Of a stretch of 64,000 nucleotides of DNA, positions 16,492 to 26,800 are shown piece by piece. A program made the position numbers and the translations under genes. The notes below the pieces were generated by a model. It was not told where the DNA came from. It worked only from the letters and a program-made list of their open reading frames with translations, and did no database searches. The stretch is from DATJPR01 sp963811705. GTDB taxonomy: Bacteria; Bacteroidota; Ignavibacteria; UBA10030; UBA6906. Numbering within the stretch: position 1 is the stretch's first letter; each line of letters starts with the position of its first letter. The stretch covers positions 177,194 to 241,193 of the forward strand of contig CAWESL010000005.1 of the NCBI GenBank assembly GCA_963811705.1, read 5' to 3'.

Positions 16492-18933
16492 TCAGCGTGT
16501 CTCCAGAGAGACGCTGCCGGCAGTAAGACCCTCAGCTTCCGCCGTCAGGTGAATCGTTCCGACTTTCCCCTTTTCCGATCGGATGATCACCTGGCACTGA
16601 CCGTTAAAGAGATGGTACCGATCCGATCGAAACGAATCCATGCATGTCGCATCACCGTTCGCAACCGCGGCAAGCGCTCCCGGTCCGCTCAGGCGGAAAC
16701 GCACCAGGTTCTCCGCCGATGGCACTTCCCGGCCTTTCTGGTCTATCCCAATGACCTTCACATAGCACAGATCCGTGCCGTCGGCGCGGATGACGGAGTC
16801 CTCAGGAATCACAGCAAGTGCTGAAACCGGGCCGGTGGTTTCTTTGACGTCGCGGGCCCATTCTTTTCCGTTTCGGTACGCGACGGCCAGGAGAGTCCCC
16901 GGCTCGTACCTGACACTGTCCCAGCGAACACGATACTCAAACGGCCCCTTCTTCTTCCGTCCCAACGATGTGCCGTTCAGGAAGAGTTCCACCTCGTCGC
17001 CGGAGGTGTAAACGTGCACAGGCGTAATCTGCCCTTCGCGTCCAGGCCAGTTCCAGTGCGGGAGAATGTGCACCATGGGGAGGTCGGGGCGCCATCGGGA
17101 TTGATATAAATAGAACCTGTCCTTCTTGAATCCGCAGAGATCGACAATGCCGAAGTACGAACTCCGGGAGGAGGATGTATCTTCTGAATATGGAGTCGGT
17201 TCCCCCAAATAGTCGAATCCCGTCCAGACAAACTCCCCTGCGACAAACGGATTCTGATCTTCCGCTTTGAATTCTACGTCCGGGATCGTAGCCCACGGGG
17301 GTGCCGAGAGATCATAAGAATTGACCTGGCCATCAAACGCTCCCTTTGATTTGTCGTCGCTTACGGGGAAGAAATACTCGCCGTTTGAGCTAATGCAGGA
17401 GGCAGTTTCGCTCCCATACAGCGGCTTGGACGGATTCGTCTCTCTAAATTTGCCATAGAGGTGCGGCTTGTAGTTGTAACCGAACACATCCACGGAATCC
17501 TGGAACCCGTCGAAACCGGCCTTTGGATTGTCACATGCTGCCGTCACGGGGCGTGTGGGATCCTCGCTCAGGAATATCCTCCGCAGTTCTCCGACCAGCT
17601 TTCCATTCTCCTGTTCACGGACCTCGTTGCCGCAACTCCACATCACGACGCTGGGGTGGTTTCGATCTCGACGAACGAGTGCCCGAATATCCTTCTCATG
17701 CCATGCACTAAATAATGTGCTGTAATCGTTTGGCACCTTTCCCTGAATCCAACAATCGAAGGATTCGTCGAGGACGAGCATCCCCATCCTATCACAAAGG
17801 TCGAGGAGTTCTGGTGCTGGAGGATTGTGAGAGGTTCGGATGGCGTTGCATCCCATCTCCTGGAGGATCCTGATCTGTCGGGCGAGAGCTGCAGGATTCA
17901 CCGCCGCCCCGAGCGGGCCAAGGTCATGGTGGTCGCAAACGCCGTTGATCCTCTCTCGGCTTCCATTTAGAATGAACCCTTCCCGGGGGTCGAACACCGC
18001 ACTGCGAATTCCAAACCGGTCGGAGGTCGAACCGACGGCCTTCCCATTCTGGACAATCGTTGTCCGGAGGACATAGAGATGTGGGGTCCTTGTGCTCCAG
18101 AGTTTTGGAGAAGTGACAGAGGCTTTGCCCATCACTCTTAAGGACTTACCTCCAGGAACAAGAATTGATTTCTCGGGGAGTGTTGCCACCGTCTTTCCTC
18201 CCTCTTCTTCCTGGATTGCCCTGCGGACGACGAGTTCAACGGGAGCAGTCGACTGATTTTGGATCTCCGATGAGACCTGAACTAACGCTTTGGCCTGGGA
18301 TACTTCCGGCGTGGAGACGAAGGTGCCCCAATGTGCCACATGAACCTTCCCCGTTGAAACCAGCCAGACATTGCGGTAAATTCCTCCGCCGGGGTACCAG
18401 CGAGAGAATCCTTCAGGGTTTTCCAGCCGAACCGCGATGACATTTTCGGCGTCAAACTTGAGATACGGAGTGAGTTCCAGTCGGAACGAGGCGTAGCCAT
18501 AAGGCCATTCCCCGAGGTAGTGACCGTTCAGCCATACTTTCGCATGTGACATCGCCCCGTCGAAATCAATGAAGTAGAGAGCTCCCTTATTCGTTGGGGG
18601 GACGCGAAAGTGCTTTCGGTACCATCCAATTCCCTGCCAGGGTAGCTTCCCTGTATTGCTGGGGAGGTTCTTTCGAAAGCCCTCTTCGATCGCCCAATCG
18701 TGAGGGAGGTCCACTTTTCGCCAGCCGGCATCTTCAACTGCAGGGTTTTCAAGCCCCGCAGGCTCATTTCGAACAGATGCGTCCGGCATCACACCAAAGC
18801 GTGAGAAACGCCAACCGTCGTCAAATGACTCACGCGTTTCCAAACCGGCGGCTTTCAGCGATATTGACGATCTGGCGAAAACAGTAATCATACTTAGAAG
18901 TATGATAGACATGAGCCATAGTCGGTAAGTCAT
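16492..18933 (-). CDS. Glycoside hydrolase family 2 beta-galactosidase-like enzyme
   Basis: An 813-residue exported GH2 enzyme. The order is: hydrophobic signal sequence (about 1-22), sugar-binding jelly-roll with GIGWYRKHFRVP and FDGAMSHAKVWLNGHYLGEWPYG, Ig-like domain, TIM barrel, then DUF4982 and further Ig-like C-terminal domains (from about 615). The acid/base Glu is in WSCGNE (about 431) and the nucleophile Glu in AGEFVWTGFDYLGEP (about 563). INGVCDHHDLG is the usual barrel entry motif of this beta-galactosidase subgroup. It lies 75 bases after galT on the same strand at the end of the galactan locus, which supports galactoside as substrate; glucuronidase activity is less likely. Confidence 0.9.
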   Translation of the reverse strand: MTYRLWLMSIILLSMITVFARSSISLKAAGLETRESFDDGWRFSRFGVMPDASVRNEPAGLENPAVEDAGWRKVDLPHDWAIEEGFRKNLPSNTGKLPWQGIGWYRKHFRVPPTNKGALYFIDFDGAMSHAKVWLNGHYLGEWPYGYASFRLELTPYLKFDAENVIAVRLENPEGFSRWYPGGGIYRNVWLVSTGKVHVAHWGTFVSTPEVSQAKALVQVSSEIQNQSTAPVELVVRRAIQEEEGGKTVATLPEKSILVPGGKSLRVMGKASVTSPKLWSTRTPHLYVLRTTIVQNGKAVGSTSDRFGIRSAVFDPREGFILNGSRERINGVCDHHDLGPLGAAVNPAALARQIRILQEMGCNAIRTSHNPPAPELLDLCDRMGMLVLDESFDCWIQGKVPNDYSTLFSAWHEKDIRALVRRDRNHPSVVMWSCGNEVREQENGKLVGELRRIFLSEDPTRPVTAACDNPKAGFDGFQDSVDVFGYNYKPHLYGKFRETNPSKPLYGSETASCISSNGEYFFPVSDDKSKGAFDGQVNSYDLSAPPWATIPDVEFKAEDQNPFVAGEFVWTGFDYLGEPTPYSEDTSSSRSSYFGIVDLCGFKKDRFYLYQSRWRPDLPMVHILPHWNWPGREGQITPVHVYTSGDEVELFLNGTSLGRKKKGPFEYRVRWDSVRYEPGTLLAVAYRNGKEWARDVKETTGPVSALAVIPEDSVIRADGTDLCYVKVIGIDQKGREVPSAENLVRFRLSGPGALAAVANGDATCMDSFRSDRYHLFNGQCQVIIRSEKGKVGTIHLTAEAEGLTAGSVSLETR

Positions 18934-19008
18934 TGTTTATCATCCTCATTAGTAGACAGTTTTGAGTGATTTCTACGTCTCTCGTGGCCATACGGGAATG
19001 GCGGATTC

Positions 19009-20076
19009 TCAAACTTGTTTGGGAACCGAAGACGGATGCAGGGGGAGATCCCGTAAGATCACCGCACTATATTCGGGGCTGATATCCCGCTGGGGCTCAG
19101 CCAGCATCTCGTATCCGACCATGTATTTTTTAATAGAAGAGGATCGGAGGAGAGGAGGATAGAAATGCATATGAAAATGCCACTCGGAGTGTTTCTTGCC
19201 GTCGGTGGGAGCCTGGTGCAGTCCTGAAGAGTACGGAAAGGGAACCTTGAAGAGACCGTCGTACTTTGCGGTAATTGCCAGGATCGCATCGGCATAATCC
19301 TGCTTCTCGTTCCCTGCAAGTTCCAGAATGGAAGAACGCCTTCGTTTTGGGGCAATCATTGTCTCGTACGGCCAAACTGCCCAGAACGGAACAAGAACAA
19401 CGAATGCGTCATTCTCGTAGACCACCCGTTCGCCGAGCCGACGCTCAAGCTCGAGATATTCCACCAAGAGGTTCCGTTGCGTCTTCGCACGGTATCTCTT
19501 GAACTCTCTCCCCTCCTTGAGAGGCTCCATCGGGATGCTTTCCTGCGCCCAAATCTGGCAATGAGGATGCGGGTTGCTGTTGCCCATGGCCGCACCCTTG
19601 TTCTCGAAGATCTGGACTGACGAGATGTGCGGATCGGATCCGAGAGTCCTGAACTCATCCTGCCAGACGGAGATGACGTCGACGACTTCCTTTTGGCTCA
19701 GATCGGCCAGCGTGAGATCGTGGCGCGGTGAGAAATTCACAACGCGGCAAATGCCCCTTTCGGCCTTTGCCTGCAAGAGGGTCGACGCCTTCGAATTCTG
19801 CGAAGGCGTGTCCGGCAATAATGCAGGGAAATCGTTTGTGAAGACGAACGTTCCGGTATAGGCGGGATTGCGAATGCCCCCGGCGCGCAAGTTTCCCGGA
19901 CAAAGATAGCAGCCCGGATCATAGGGCGGTCGGACCGGATTTTGTGGTGCGCCGACCTCACCACGCCAGGGCCGGGATGTTCGCTGGGGGGAAACGAGAA
20001 TCCACTCGCCGGTGAGGATATTTCTTCTGCGATGAGGATGGCCGTACAGTTCAGATTTTTGCATCTTCCCCGACAT
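19009..20076 (-). CDS. galT: Galactose-1-phosphate uridylyltransferase
   Basis: A 355-residue Leloir pathway enzyme that exchanges UMP between UDP-glucose and galactose-1-phosphate. The N-terminal RRRNILTGEWILVSPQR, the catalytic HIT-like motif NPHPHCQIW, and the second-domain segments AVWPYETMIAPKR and EWHFHMHFYPP are all intact. The ATG at 20076 has CCGGAG upstream and lies inside the galK 3' end, so the genes overlap by about 26 bases and are translationally coupled. Confidence 0.95.
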   Translation of the reverse strand: MSGKMQKSELYGHPHRRRNILTGEWILVSPQRTSRPWRGEVGAPQNPVRPPYDPGCYLCPGNLRAGGIRNPAYTGTFVFTNDFPALLPDTPSQNSKASTLLQAKAERGICRVVNFSPRHDLTLADLSQKEVVDVISVWQDEFRTLGSDPHISSVQIFENKGAAMGNSNPHPHCQIWAQESIPMEPLKEGREFKRYRAKTQRNLLVEYLELERRLGERVVYENDAFVVLVPFWAVWPYETMIAPKRRRSSILELAGNEKQDYADAILAITAKYDGLFKVPFPYSSGLHQAPTDGKKHSEWHFHMHFYPPLLRSSSIKKYMVGYEMLAEPQRDISPEYSAVILRDLPLHPSSVPKQV

Positions 20077-21226
20077 TGACAACTCCGGTTCCGGATCGGA
20101 TGGATGTCACGTACGCATTCGGCTTGATTCCGAACCGTCGATAGTACGCATCGACAACTTTCCTGGTGACATCATCGACGGCGTCATGCTCGATGAGGTT
20201 GATGGTGCATCCTCCGAATCCGCCCCCCATCATTCGCGCCCCGTACACCTGGGGGATGCTTTCGGTGGCGTCGACCAGGAAATCAAGTTCCCTGCAACTC
20301 ACCCCATATTCATCGCGGAGCCCGGCATGGGTCAGATACATCAGCACGCCAAAGCCATTAATATCTCTTCGCGTCAGCGCATCACACGCCTGAAGCATTC
20401 TGCTGTTCTCTTCAACGACGTATTGACATCGTTTGTAGACGGTCGGGTCGAGCGACGAGCGCGACTCCTCGAGCATTTCCGGGAACACATCGCGCAGACT
20501 CCTGACGCCCGGGAAATTCCGTTGAATGCCCGCCACGCCCATCGTGCATTCGACCCGTCGCCGGTTATATTCGGATGAGGCAAGCGAGTGGGAGACCCGG
20601 GAATCGAACAGGACGATGGCCAGGTTATCATAGTCAAACGGGTACGACGTATGTTCAAGGGACCGGCAGTCGATGCGCAGGACCTTTCCCCGTTGTCCGA
20701 AAATATTGATATACTGGTCCATGATTCCGCACTGGACTCCGACGAATTCGTTTTCCGCCTTCTGGGCGAGCTTCACCAGGGTCAAATTGTCGATGCCCAG
20801 GTCGAACAACGTATTCATGCCAAAGGCGAAGCCGGCCTCAATCGCGGCAGACGACGACATGCCGGCCCCGATCGGGATGTCTCCGCCATAGACACAACGG
20901 AAGCCTCGCAGGGGATATCCGGCGTTCATCAACTGATCCACCACGCCAACGACATAGTTCGGCCACGACTTCGTGGAGCGCGTCACCGAAGAAAGCGTGA
21001 AACGATGATCGTCGTTCATGTCCAGGGCGACGATGCGGCATTCCTCATCCGGTGCCGGGCCGAGGGCGAAATACATCGCCCTGCTGACGGCCGCCGGAAG
21101 GACAAACCCTTCATTGTAGTCCGTGTGTTCTCCGAGAAGATTCACTCTCCCGGGAGAACGAACGACGAGCGGTTTATCGCCGAACAATTCGACATAGGAT
21201 TTCTCTACCACCTGAGCGTATTTCAT
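20051..21226 (-). CDS. galK: Galactokinase
   Basis: A 391-residue GHMP kinase phosphorylating galactose at C1. It shows the galactokinase signature RVNLLGEHTDYNEGFVLP, the ATP-binding IPIGAGMSSSAAIE and the C-terminal GGGFGGCTINL motif. The ATG at 21226 (MKYAQVV) is preferred over a longer frame starting at 21268. Its 3' end overlaps galT. It lies 147 bases downstream of LacI regulator 1, so lacI-galK-galT likely form one transcript. No galE or galM is in the window. Confidence 0.95.
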   Translation of the reverse strand: MKYAQVVEKSYVELFGDKPLVVRSPGRVNLLGEHTDYNEGFVLPAAVSRAMYFALGPAPDEECRIVALDMNDDHRFTLSSVTRSTKSWPNYVVGVVDQLMNAGYPLRGFRCVYGGDIPIGAGMSSSAAIEAGFAFGMNTLFDLGIDNLTLVKLAQKAENEFVGVQCGIMDQYINIFGQRGKVLRIDCRSLEHTSYPFDYDNLAIVLFDSRVSHSLASSEYNRRRVECTMGVAGIQRNFPGVRSLRDVFPEMLEESRSSLDPTVYKRCQYVVEENSRMLQACDALTRRDINGFGVLMYLTHAGLRDEYGVSCRELDFLVDATESIPQVYGARMMGGGFGGCTINLIEHDAVDDVTRKVVDAYYRRFGIKPNAYVTSIRSGTGVVNVGEDAKI

Positions 21227-21372
21227 TTTCTTCTCGCAACACAATGGGCTGGGCCTCCCCCCCCGCAACGACTACCGGGAGGATCGACCCGTGAATTCCG
21301 GGACGTGCAGTTCGCGCCTCGTCGGATCGACCGGGTCTCCGCGTTCGGGGGGCGCCACGAGAAAGGGACTCA

Positions 21373-22374
21373 TCAGGTTGACCCGCGGACGATCAATTTT
21401 GCTTCAAGCACGTAGGTCGTTGGTTCCTTCAATCGACCTTCGATTGTGTCGATAAGGACCGCCGCTGCCTTCCGCCCCATGTCGAAGGATGGCTGATCGA
21501 CCGTTGTCAATTGCGGGTCGACGAGGCTCGTAATCTTGTTGTTCGAAAATCCGATAAGCGCGATATCACGCGGAATTCTGAGCCCGGCTTCCTTGATGCG
21601 CTGAAACGCTCCAATGGCCACAGGGTCGTTCACTGCAAAGATCGCATCAGGAATGTTCTTTTCCTCAAGCAGCGCGCTCATCGACGCATAACCGTCCTGC
21701 TCGTGCATCCCGCCGAATCGGACGTGATGTTCGCTGACGGGAATGCCGGCCTCGGCCAGCGCGGCGACATAGCCCTCCCACCGGAGCCTGCAAATTCCGA
21801 GCTCACGCGGGCCTCCGAAGTGCGCAATCCGTTTATAGCCCTTGGATACAAGATAGCGGACCGCGTTGTGCGCGGTCGTCAGGTCGTCGATAACGACCTT
21901 CGACGCGACGATGTCGTTGCAGGCCCTGTCAAAGAAGACCAGCGGGACTTTCCGCTTCAGCACCTCACGAAAATGTTCGCTCCCGCCCGTATCCTGAGCG
22001 ATGGAAACCACCACCCCGGCCACGCGATGATTGAGCAGCAAATGCGTGTTGATGCTCTCGCGTTCAGAGCTCTCGTTCGACTGGCAGACGAGGATCGTAT
22101 ACCCCGCTTTGTAGGCCACGTCCTCCACGCCACTAATAGCCGAGGAAAAAAAATCGTGCTTGATTTCGGGGACGATCACGCCGAGCGTCGTTGTCCGGCT
22201 GTTCCGGAGGCTGCGCGCGATCGGATTCGGCGAGTAGTTCGCCTCCGCGGCAATCTTCCGGATCAGCGTCCGGGTATCCTGCTTGACATCGGGATGATCA
22301 CTGAGCGCACGGGAGACCGTAGAAGGAGATATGCCAAGTTTGGTGGCGATGTCGACGATGGTGGTTTGTTTCAT
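21373..22374 (-). CDS. LacI family transcriptional regulator 1 (galactan locus)
   Basis: A 333-residue regulator: N-terminal LacI HTH (TIVDIATKLGISPSTVSRAL, hinge ANYSPNPIARSLR) and a periplasmic-binding-protein-like effector domain (GVIVPEIKHDFFSSAISG… to …VDQPSFDMGRKAAAVLI). It is strikingly similar along its whole length to the second LacI protein at 32645-33664, so the two look like paralogues. A perfect LacI-type palindrome 19-30 bases upstream of its ATG indicates autoregulation. It sits between the GH53 gene and galK. The effector is probably a galactan breakdown sugar; this is inference. Confidence 0.93.
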   Translation of the reverse strand: MKQTTIVDIATKLGISPSTVSRALSDHPDVKQDTRTLIRKIAAEANYSPNPIARSLRNSRTTTLGVIVPEIKHDFFSSAISGVEDVAYKAGYTILVCQSNESSERESINTHLLLNHRVAGVVVSIAQDTGGSEHFREVLKRKVPLVFFDRACNDIVASKVVIDDLTTAHNAVRYLVSKGYKRIAHFGGPRELGICRLRWEGYVAALAEAGIPVSEHHVRFGGMHEQDGYASMSALLEEKNIPDAIFAVNDPVAIGAFQRIKEAGLRIPRDIALIGFSNNKITSLVDPQLTTVDQPSFDMGRKAAAVLIDTIEGRLKEPTTYVLEAKLIVRGST

Positions 22375-22392
22375 CGGAGAGAAAGTTGTACC

Positions 22393-22404
22393 GCAAACGT
22401 TTGC
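22393..22404. promoter_or_regulatory. LacI-type operator upstream of regulator 1
   Basis: GCAAACGTTTGC is a perfect 12-base palindrome with the central CG typical of LacI/GalR-family operators. It lies 19-30 bases before the ATG of LacI regulator 1. A near copy (GCAAACGATTGC) lies upstream of regulator 2. Confidence 0.7.
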
Positions 22405-22478
22405 AATATATCAAATTTATACGGTTTTCTCAAGTCATCGGAAGAAACACTCCCCCACGACTGAAATCTCCTGCGATT

Positions 22479-22494
22479 GAACCGCAAACGGTTC
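22479..22494. promoter_or_regulatory. Second operator-like inverted repeat
   Basis: GAACCGCAAACGGTTC has perfect 6-base arms around CAAA and contains the GCAAACG half-site of the neighbouring operator. It lies 75 bases further from the LacI 1 ATG and 8 bases past the GH53 stop. It may be a second operator allowing looping. As a hairpin it is too short and lacks a T tract, so a terminator is less likely. Confidence 0.45.
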
Positions 22495-22502
22495 GCGATA
22501 CG

Positions 22503-23813
22503 TCATCTCAGTAGGACAAGTTTCTCGGTCTTGACGTATGCATCCGACTTCATCCTGCAGTAGTAGACGCCACTTGCGGCGGCTTTTGGCGACCACTGCA
22601 CGATGTGGTGACCAGCAGAGGCAAACCCATCGACGAGCTGGGCGACCACCTCTCCAAGAGCGTCATAGACCGTGATCGCCACAGGTCCGGCTGCGCGAAG
22701 GTCATATTCAATCGTCGTGCTCGGATTGAACGGGTTGGGATAGACATTCAAATCGTACCGGTGAGGCGTCTCTTCGTTGCCGACCGACGTCGCGTTGATC
22801 CCGAGGAATGCGTCCAGCGCGGCCGTGGGTTGTTTCGTCGACGGATTCCAGGCACCGAGGTTATACCCCATCCAGGAATAACTTTCGGGCTCCCAGTAAA
22901 AAACGCCCAGGCCGCCCACCGACTTCGTCTTCGCGATCAGATCGAGGAGATAATGGTTCGCGTTGATCGGATCGTTGTACAGGTATCCCGCTTCTGCGAC
23001 CATGACTTTCGTCTGATACCGGCTGATCATGTCGTTCATCGTGATCAGTGCCAGGCTGTCATCGGTAGCCCAGGGCAGGTTTGCCCAGTACGGGTATACC
23101 GACATTCCGATGATATCCCATTTGGCTCCGTTGTTCCTGAGTCCATCGAAGATCCTCCGGTACATGGCATCGTTGTGCCCGTCGGAAAGATGCACAATCA
23201 CCTGGATGGAACTATCGACGGCCTTTGCGGCATTGTACCCCGCGTTGATGATCGCAGCGAAGTTCGCAATATGTGTCGACGCTCTCCCATCCTCCCAAAG
23301 CGTCCCGTCATTAGTCTCATTGCCGATCTGTACCCAAGCCGGAATGACACCGAGAGATTTCAACGTATCCAACACTCCGAAAACATGGTCATACACATCT
23401 TGCAGCAATTTGGAAAGTGAATCGCCCGCCCAGGCGGCAGGTTTCGTCTGGTGGCCGGGGTCCGCCCACGTATCGCTCAAATGAAAATCCAGCATTACCC
23501 GGAAGCCTGCGCTATCTGCGCGGTGGGCCATATACGCGACATCCGTCTTGCCGCAGTATTTACCCGTCGGATTGACCCATACCCGAAACCGCAGGGAATT
23601 GATCCCCTTGCTTTTCAGAATATCCAGGCAATTCCTCTGAACCCCCGCATTGTCTCGAAACACCACCCCCTGGGCTTCCATTTGCGAAAGCCAGCCGATA
23701 TCGGCCCCGTTGGCAAACTGTGCCGTCGCCGTGTGAAAGGCGCCAACGAGCAGCGCGAGGATGACGAGCATAGGACCGGAATGGTTCAGGTGTGAAACAC
23801 CAGAATTCCTCAT
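22503..23813 (-). CDS. GH53 endo-beta-1,4-galactanase with type IX-style sorting domain
   Basis: A 436-residue secreted arabinogalactan endo-1,4-beta-galactosidase. A signal peptide occupies residues 1-31. The GH53 barrel begins at NGADIGWLSQMEAQGVVF and continues through RFRVWVNP and DFHLSDTWADPGHQ. The acid/base Glu is in QIGNETNDG (about 159), the nucleophile Glu in VAEAGY (about 272). The C-terminus from about 357 is a sorting domain (YPNPFNPSTTIEYDL … VKTEKLVLLR) expected to direct secretion and surface attachment. ATG 23813 has GGGAG before it. The gene starts 34 bases after the GH35-GH53 fusion gene stops, so the two form an operon. Confidence 0.93.
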   Translation of the reverse strand: MRNSGVSHLNHSGPMLVILALLVGAFHTATAQFANGADIGWLSQMEAQGVVFRDNAGVQRNCLDILKSKGINSLRFRVWVNPTGKYCGKTDVAYMAHRADSAGFRVMLDFHLSDTWADPGHQTKPAAWAGDSLSKLLQDVYDHVFGVLDTLKSLGVIPAWVQIGNETNDGTLWEDGRASTHIANFAAIINAGYNAAKAVDSSIQVIVHLSDGHNDAMYRRIFDGLRNNGAKWDIIGMSVYPYWANLPWATDDSLALITMNDMISRYQTKVMVAEAGYLYNDPINANHYLLDLIAKTKSVGGLGVFYWEPESYSWMGYNLGAWNPSTKQPTAALDAFLGINATSVGNEETPHRYDLNVYPNPFNPSTTIEYDLRAAGPVAITVYDALGEVVAQLVDGFASAGHHIVQWSPKAAASGVYYCRMKSDAYVKTEKLVLLR

Positions 23814-23846
23814 GAATTCTCCCATGGAAATGGTCGCGACGTTGAC

Positions 23847-26800
23847 TTACGGAGCGATCGCTGACGGGACATGACTCTCGGGGCGCCGCGCAAGCGACTC
23901 CAGGGAATCCAGGACGAAAACTGTCGGACCCGGACTGCCGTCATCATTCCACACTCCGCGCTCGGGTGCCCAATACAGGACACCAATGCCGTTCGGTGAA
24001 TGTTCCACCGTCTGCAAGAGATCAGCGATGAACTGAAGTCGACCTTGAGCAGTGACCGGCCACAACATGTCCTCATTGTTCTCCACCCGGGAACTGTCGT
24101 ACCCCGTCTCAGCGACAAGGAATTCCTTGTTATATCGGTTTGCACACTCGATCATGTTCGACCGCAGTCCTTCGAGGGTGCCGTGATGCCATTCGGGATA
24201 GAAGCTCTCGGCAATGATATCATAGTCAACGCCGGCGGCTTCCAGGTGGTCGAAGAACCATTTCGTGACCGGCCAGTTGCCTCCCTGGTCGATATGAATC
24301 ACGATACGGGGAGGCGTGTCTCCGGCCGCGTCCTTCACCCCTCGAGTCGCCGCCTTGATGATCCTCGTGAGGTGGTCCCATTGTCGTGCTTCATCGTACG
24401 GTTCCGGAGGATTGTAGCGGTTTGATCCGGGAATCTGTACCTGCGCCATCGGCCAGAGCGTCCCTCGCGTGATTTCATTTCCGATCTGCACCCAATCCGG
24501 CATTGCGCCCGCCTGCTTCAGCCGAGTGATGACATCTCGCGCATAGGTTTCGACACGCTTCTCGAGCGCATCAAATCTCAACCCTCTCCAGGCGAGGGGA
24601 ATATCCTGGTGCTGAGGATCTGCCCAGGTATCGGAAAAATGGAAGTCGAGACTCAACAACGCACCTGACGTCTTAATCCGCCTCGCAAGAGCGATAGTGT
24701 TCTCCAGCGAGTTGTCCGGAGCATCCCTGACCGGTGATACGAACACGCGCAGGCGGAACGCCTTCCATCCGTGATTCGACAGGATCGTGAGTTCATCGCT
24801 GGGCTTCCCGTTCTCCTGGTACGTCGGCATGAGCGCGTATCTTCCGCGACCGGCTGCCGCAAGGAATGAAATGTCCGCCCCCAGTAAGACGTTTGGCGGA
24901 TGCGTCGGTCCCTTCTTTCCCACGGTGAGAATCACTTCATACTCCGGGGAAAGGGTGAGCGACTTCACGCTGGCGATTTGCGTTGCGCCGTTAAAAGCGG
25001 GCCACATCGCCCCGGGGATATACACGGGAGCGTCTTTCCGCAAGGGCAGAATGCTCAATGCGAGCCCTTTCGCCAACGCTTCAGCTCCAAGTTGTTTCAG
25101 CCCGACTTCCCAAGTCCTTCCATTATAGAAATTGTCGCAAAGCAGGCGGTTGTTGTCGGACAACCGGGCGATGTCTCCGGCATAGGTGATGTTGAGGAAC
25201 ATATCGCTGAGGCCCGCCGGAATGGTTTTGGGCAATATCACATTCCACACACCGGCCCGTGTGAGCGTGGAATCATCGGGAGCGGTTGCGACGGCACAAT
25301 TGCGCCAGGTGATGAACTTGCCCATCTTCACCGGTGGCACCGGGCGCGGATCGCGGATCTTCTTCAGACCGACAGGGATCGTCGTTGGCTCAACGGACGC
25401 AACGTAATGGTTGAACATTCCGTCGAAGTCTGTCATGCGCAACGGAACGTCTGCTGCGACCGGCCCGTGTACCCTGGGATACATGGAGATCTCGAACGAT
25501 CGCGTATCGCGAGAGCGGAGGTGAATCCTGTCACCCGCGGCAAACACGTCCGCGGGGGTGAGGAGCACGTGTTCCCTCCCATTGAGTCTCAGTTTCCAGG
25601 TATTCTCTGCTTCTTTTTCGGACAGCAGCACGATGAGGACACTGCGGCCGCTGTTGGTCTTTATCGTGATCGCCCCGGCAGTTGATGGCAAGACCCCACG
25701 GATGGCGATGCGGCGCTTATCGCGAGCAACAGTGCCGCTCGTTGATCTCAGCGTGTCAATTGTCGTTGCGTCGAACACGAACTCTGATCTGCGCCCGGGA
25801 GAGGCCACGAAAAAATAGCATGATCGACGCCCATCCCATATTCGTGTCAACGGTTGGGCGGTGGCATACTTCAGAATGGCACCTTCCATCTCAAAGTTAA
25901 CGGGCCAGAAGAACGATGATTGCGATGGGATGGAGACCGGCGCACCGGGAATGTCGATTGTTTCCGACGGAAGTTTGAGTCGAACCTGTATGTCGTGTTG
26001 ATCAGCCAGCGGATAGTGGCGAAGATAATTGTTGAAGAAAAGGTATCCACGATCGCCCCGTGTTCGCGCTGAAACACGCAATGTCGTGGTATCGCGCGGG
26101 CCGGACGGGATGATGTCGGGGAGGATGGCCGTCATCGTCGCCAGGTCCGATCCGAATTCCTCGATGAACAGATGAAGTGCTTTCAGTTCCCGGAACGAGC
26201 GGTTCATCCGCCCGAACTCGTCCAACGGGGCCTGGAAATCGTACGACTTCACTGGTACATCATTCGGATAGCCCGTCGCTTGTGATTCCTGAAGCGTCGT
26301 GAATTTCCCGTCGGGATTTGTTCCTCCATGGAACATGTAATAGCCCAACAGATTCACGCCTGATCCGAGCGTACTGAGCGCCATCGCAGCGATGTCGCCC
26401 GACGAAACAACAACCCTCCGGTGATAGGTGTCCTCCATGCCCCCTCCCAGCTCCGCTGTGAATCGTGGGTAACGGGTATGGCCCACCACTTCGGCCGGGG
26501 GAATCGCCCCCTGCATGATTCCCGCGGTTCCGACCGGTGTCCCGATGTGAAATTGGAACACGCCCTGCGGATCGGGCTGAAGCTCATGGATGCTGCCGGA
26601 CCACGGTTCATCGGGGTATCCGCCGTAAACGGGAACAAAGGCATGAGGCGGGATCACGGCATTGTCCCAGCCGGTGATCGTATACAGCGGCACATCAAGT
26701 CCGGCGTCCATCGCGATGCTTTTCAGTTTCAACAGGTACGCCTCGCCTGCATTGGCCGAACGGTCGCCGTACTCATTTTCGATCTGGATTCCGACAACGG

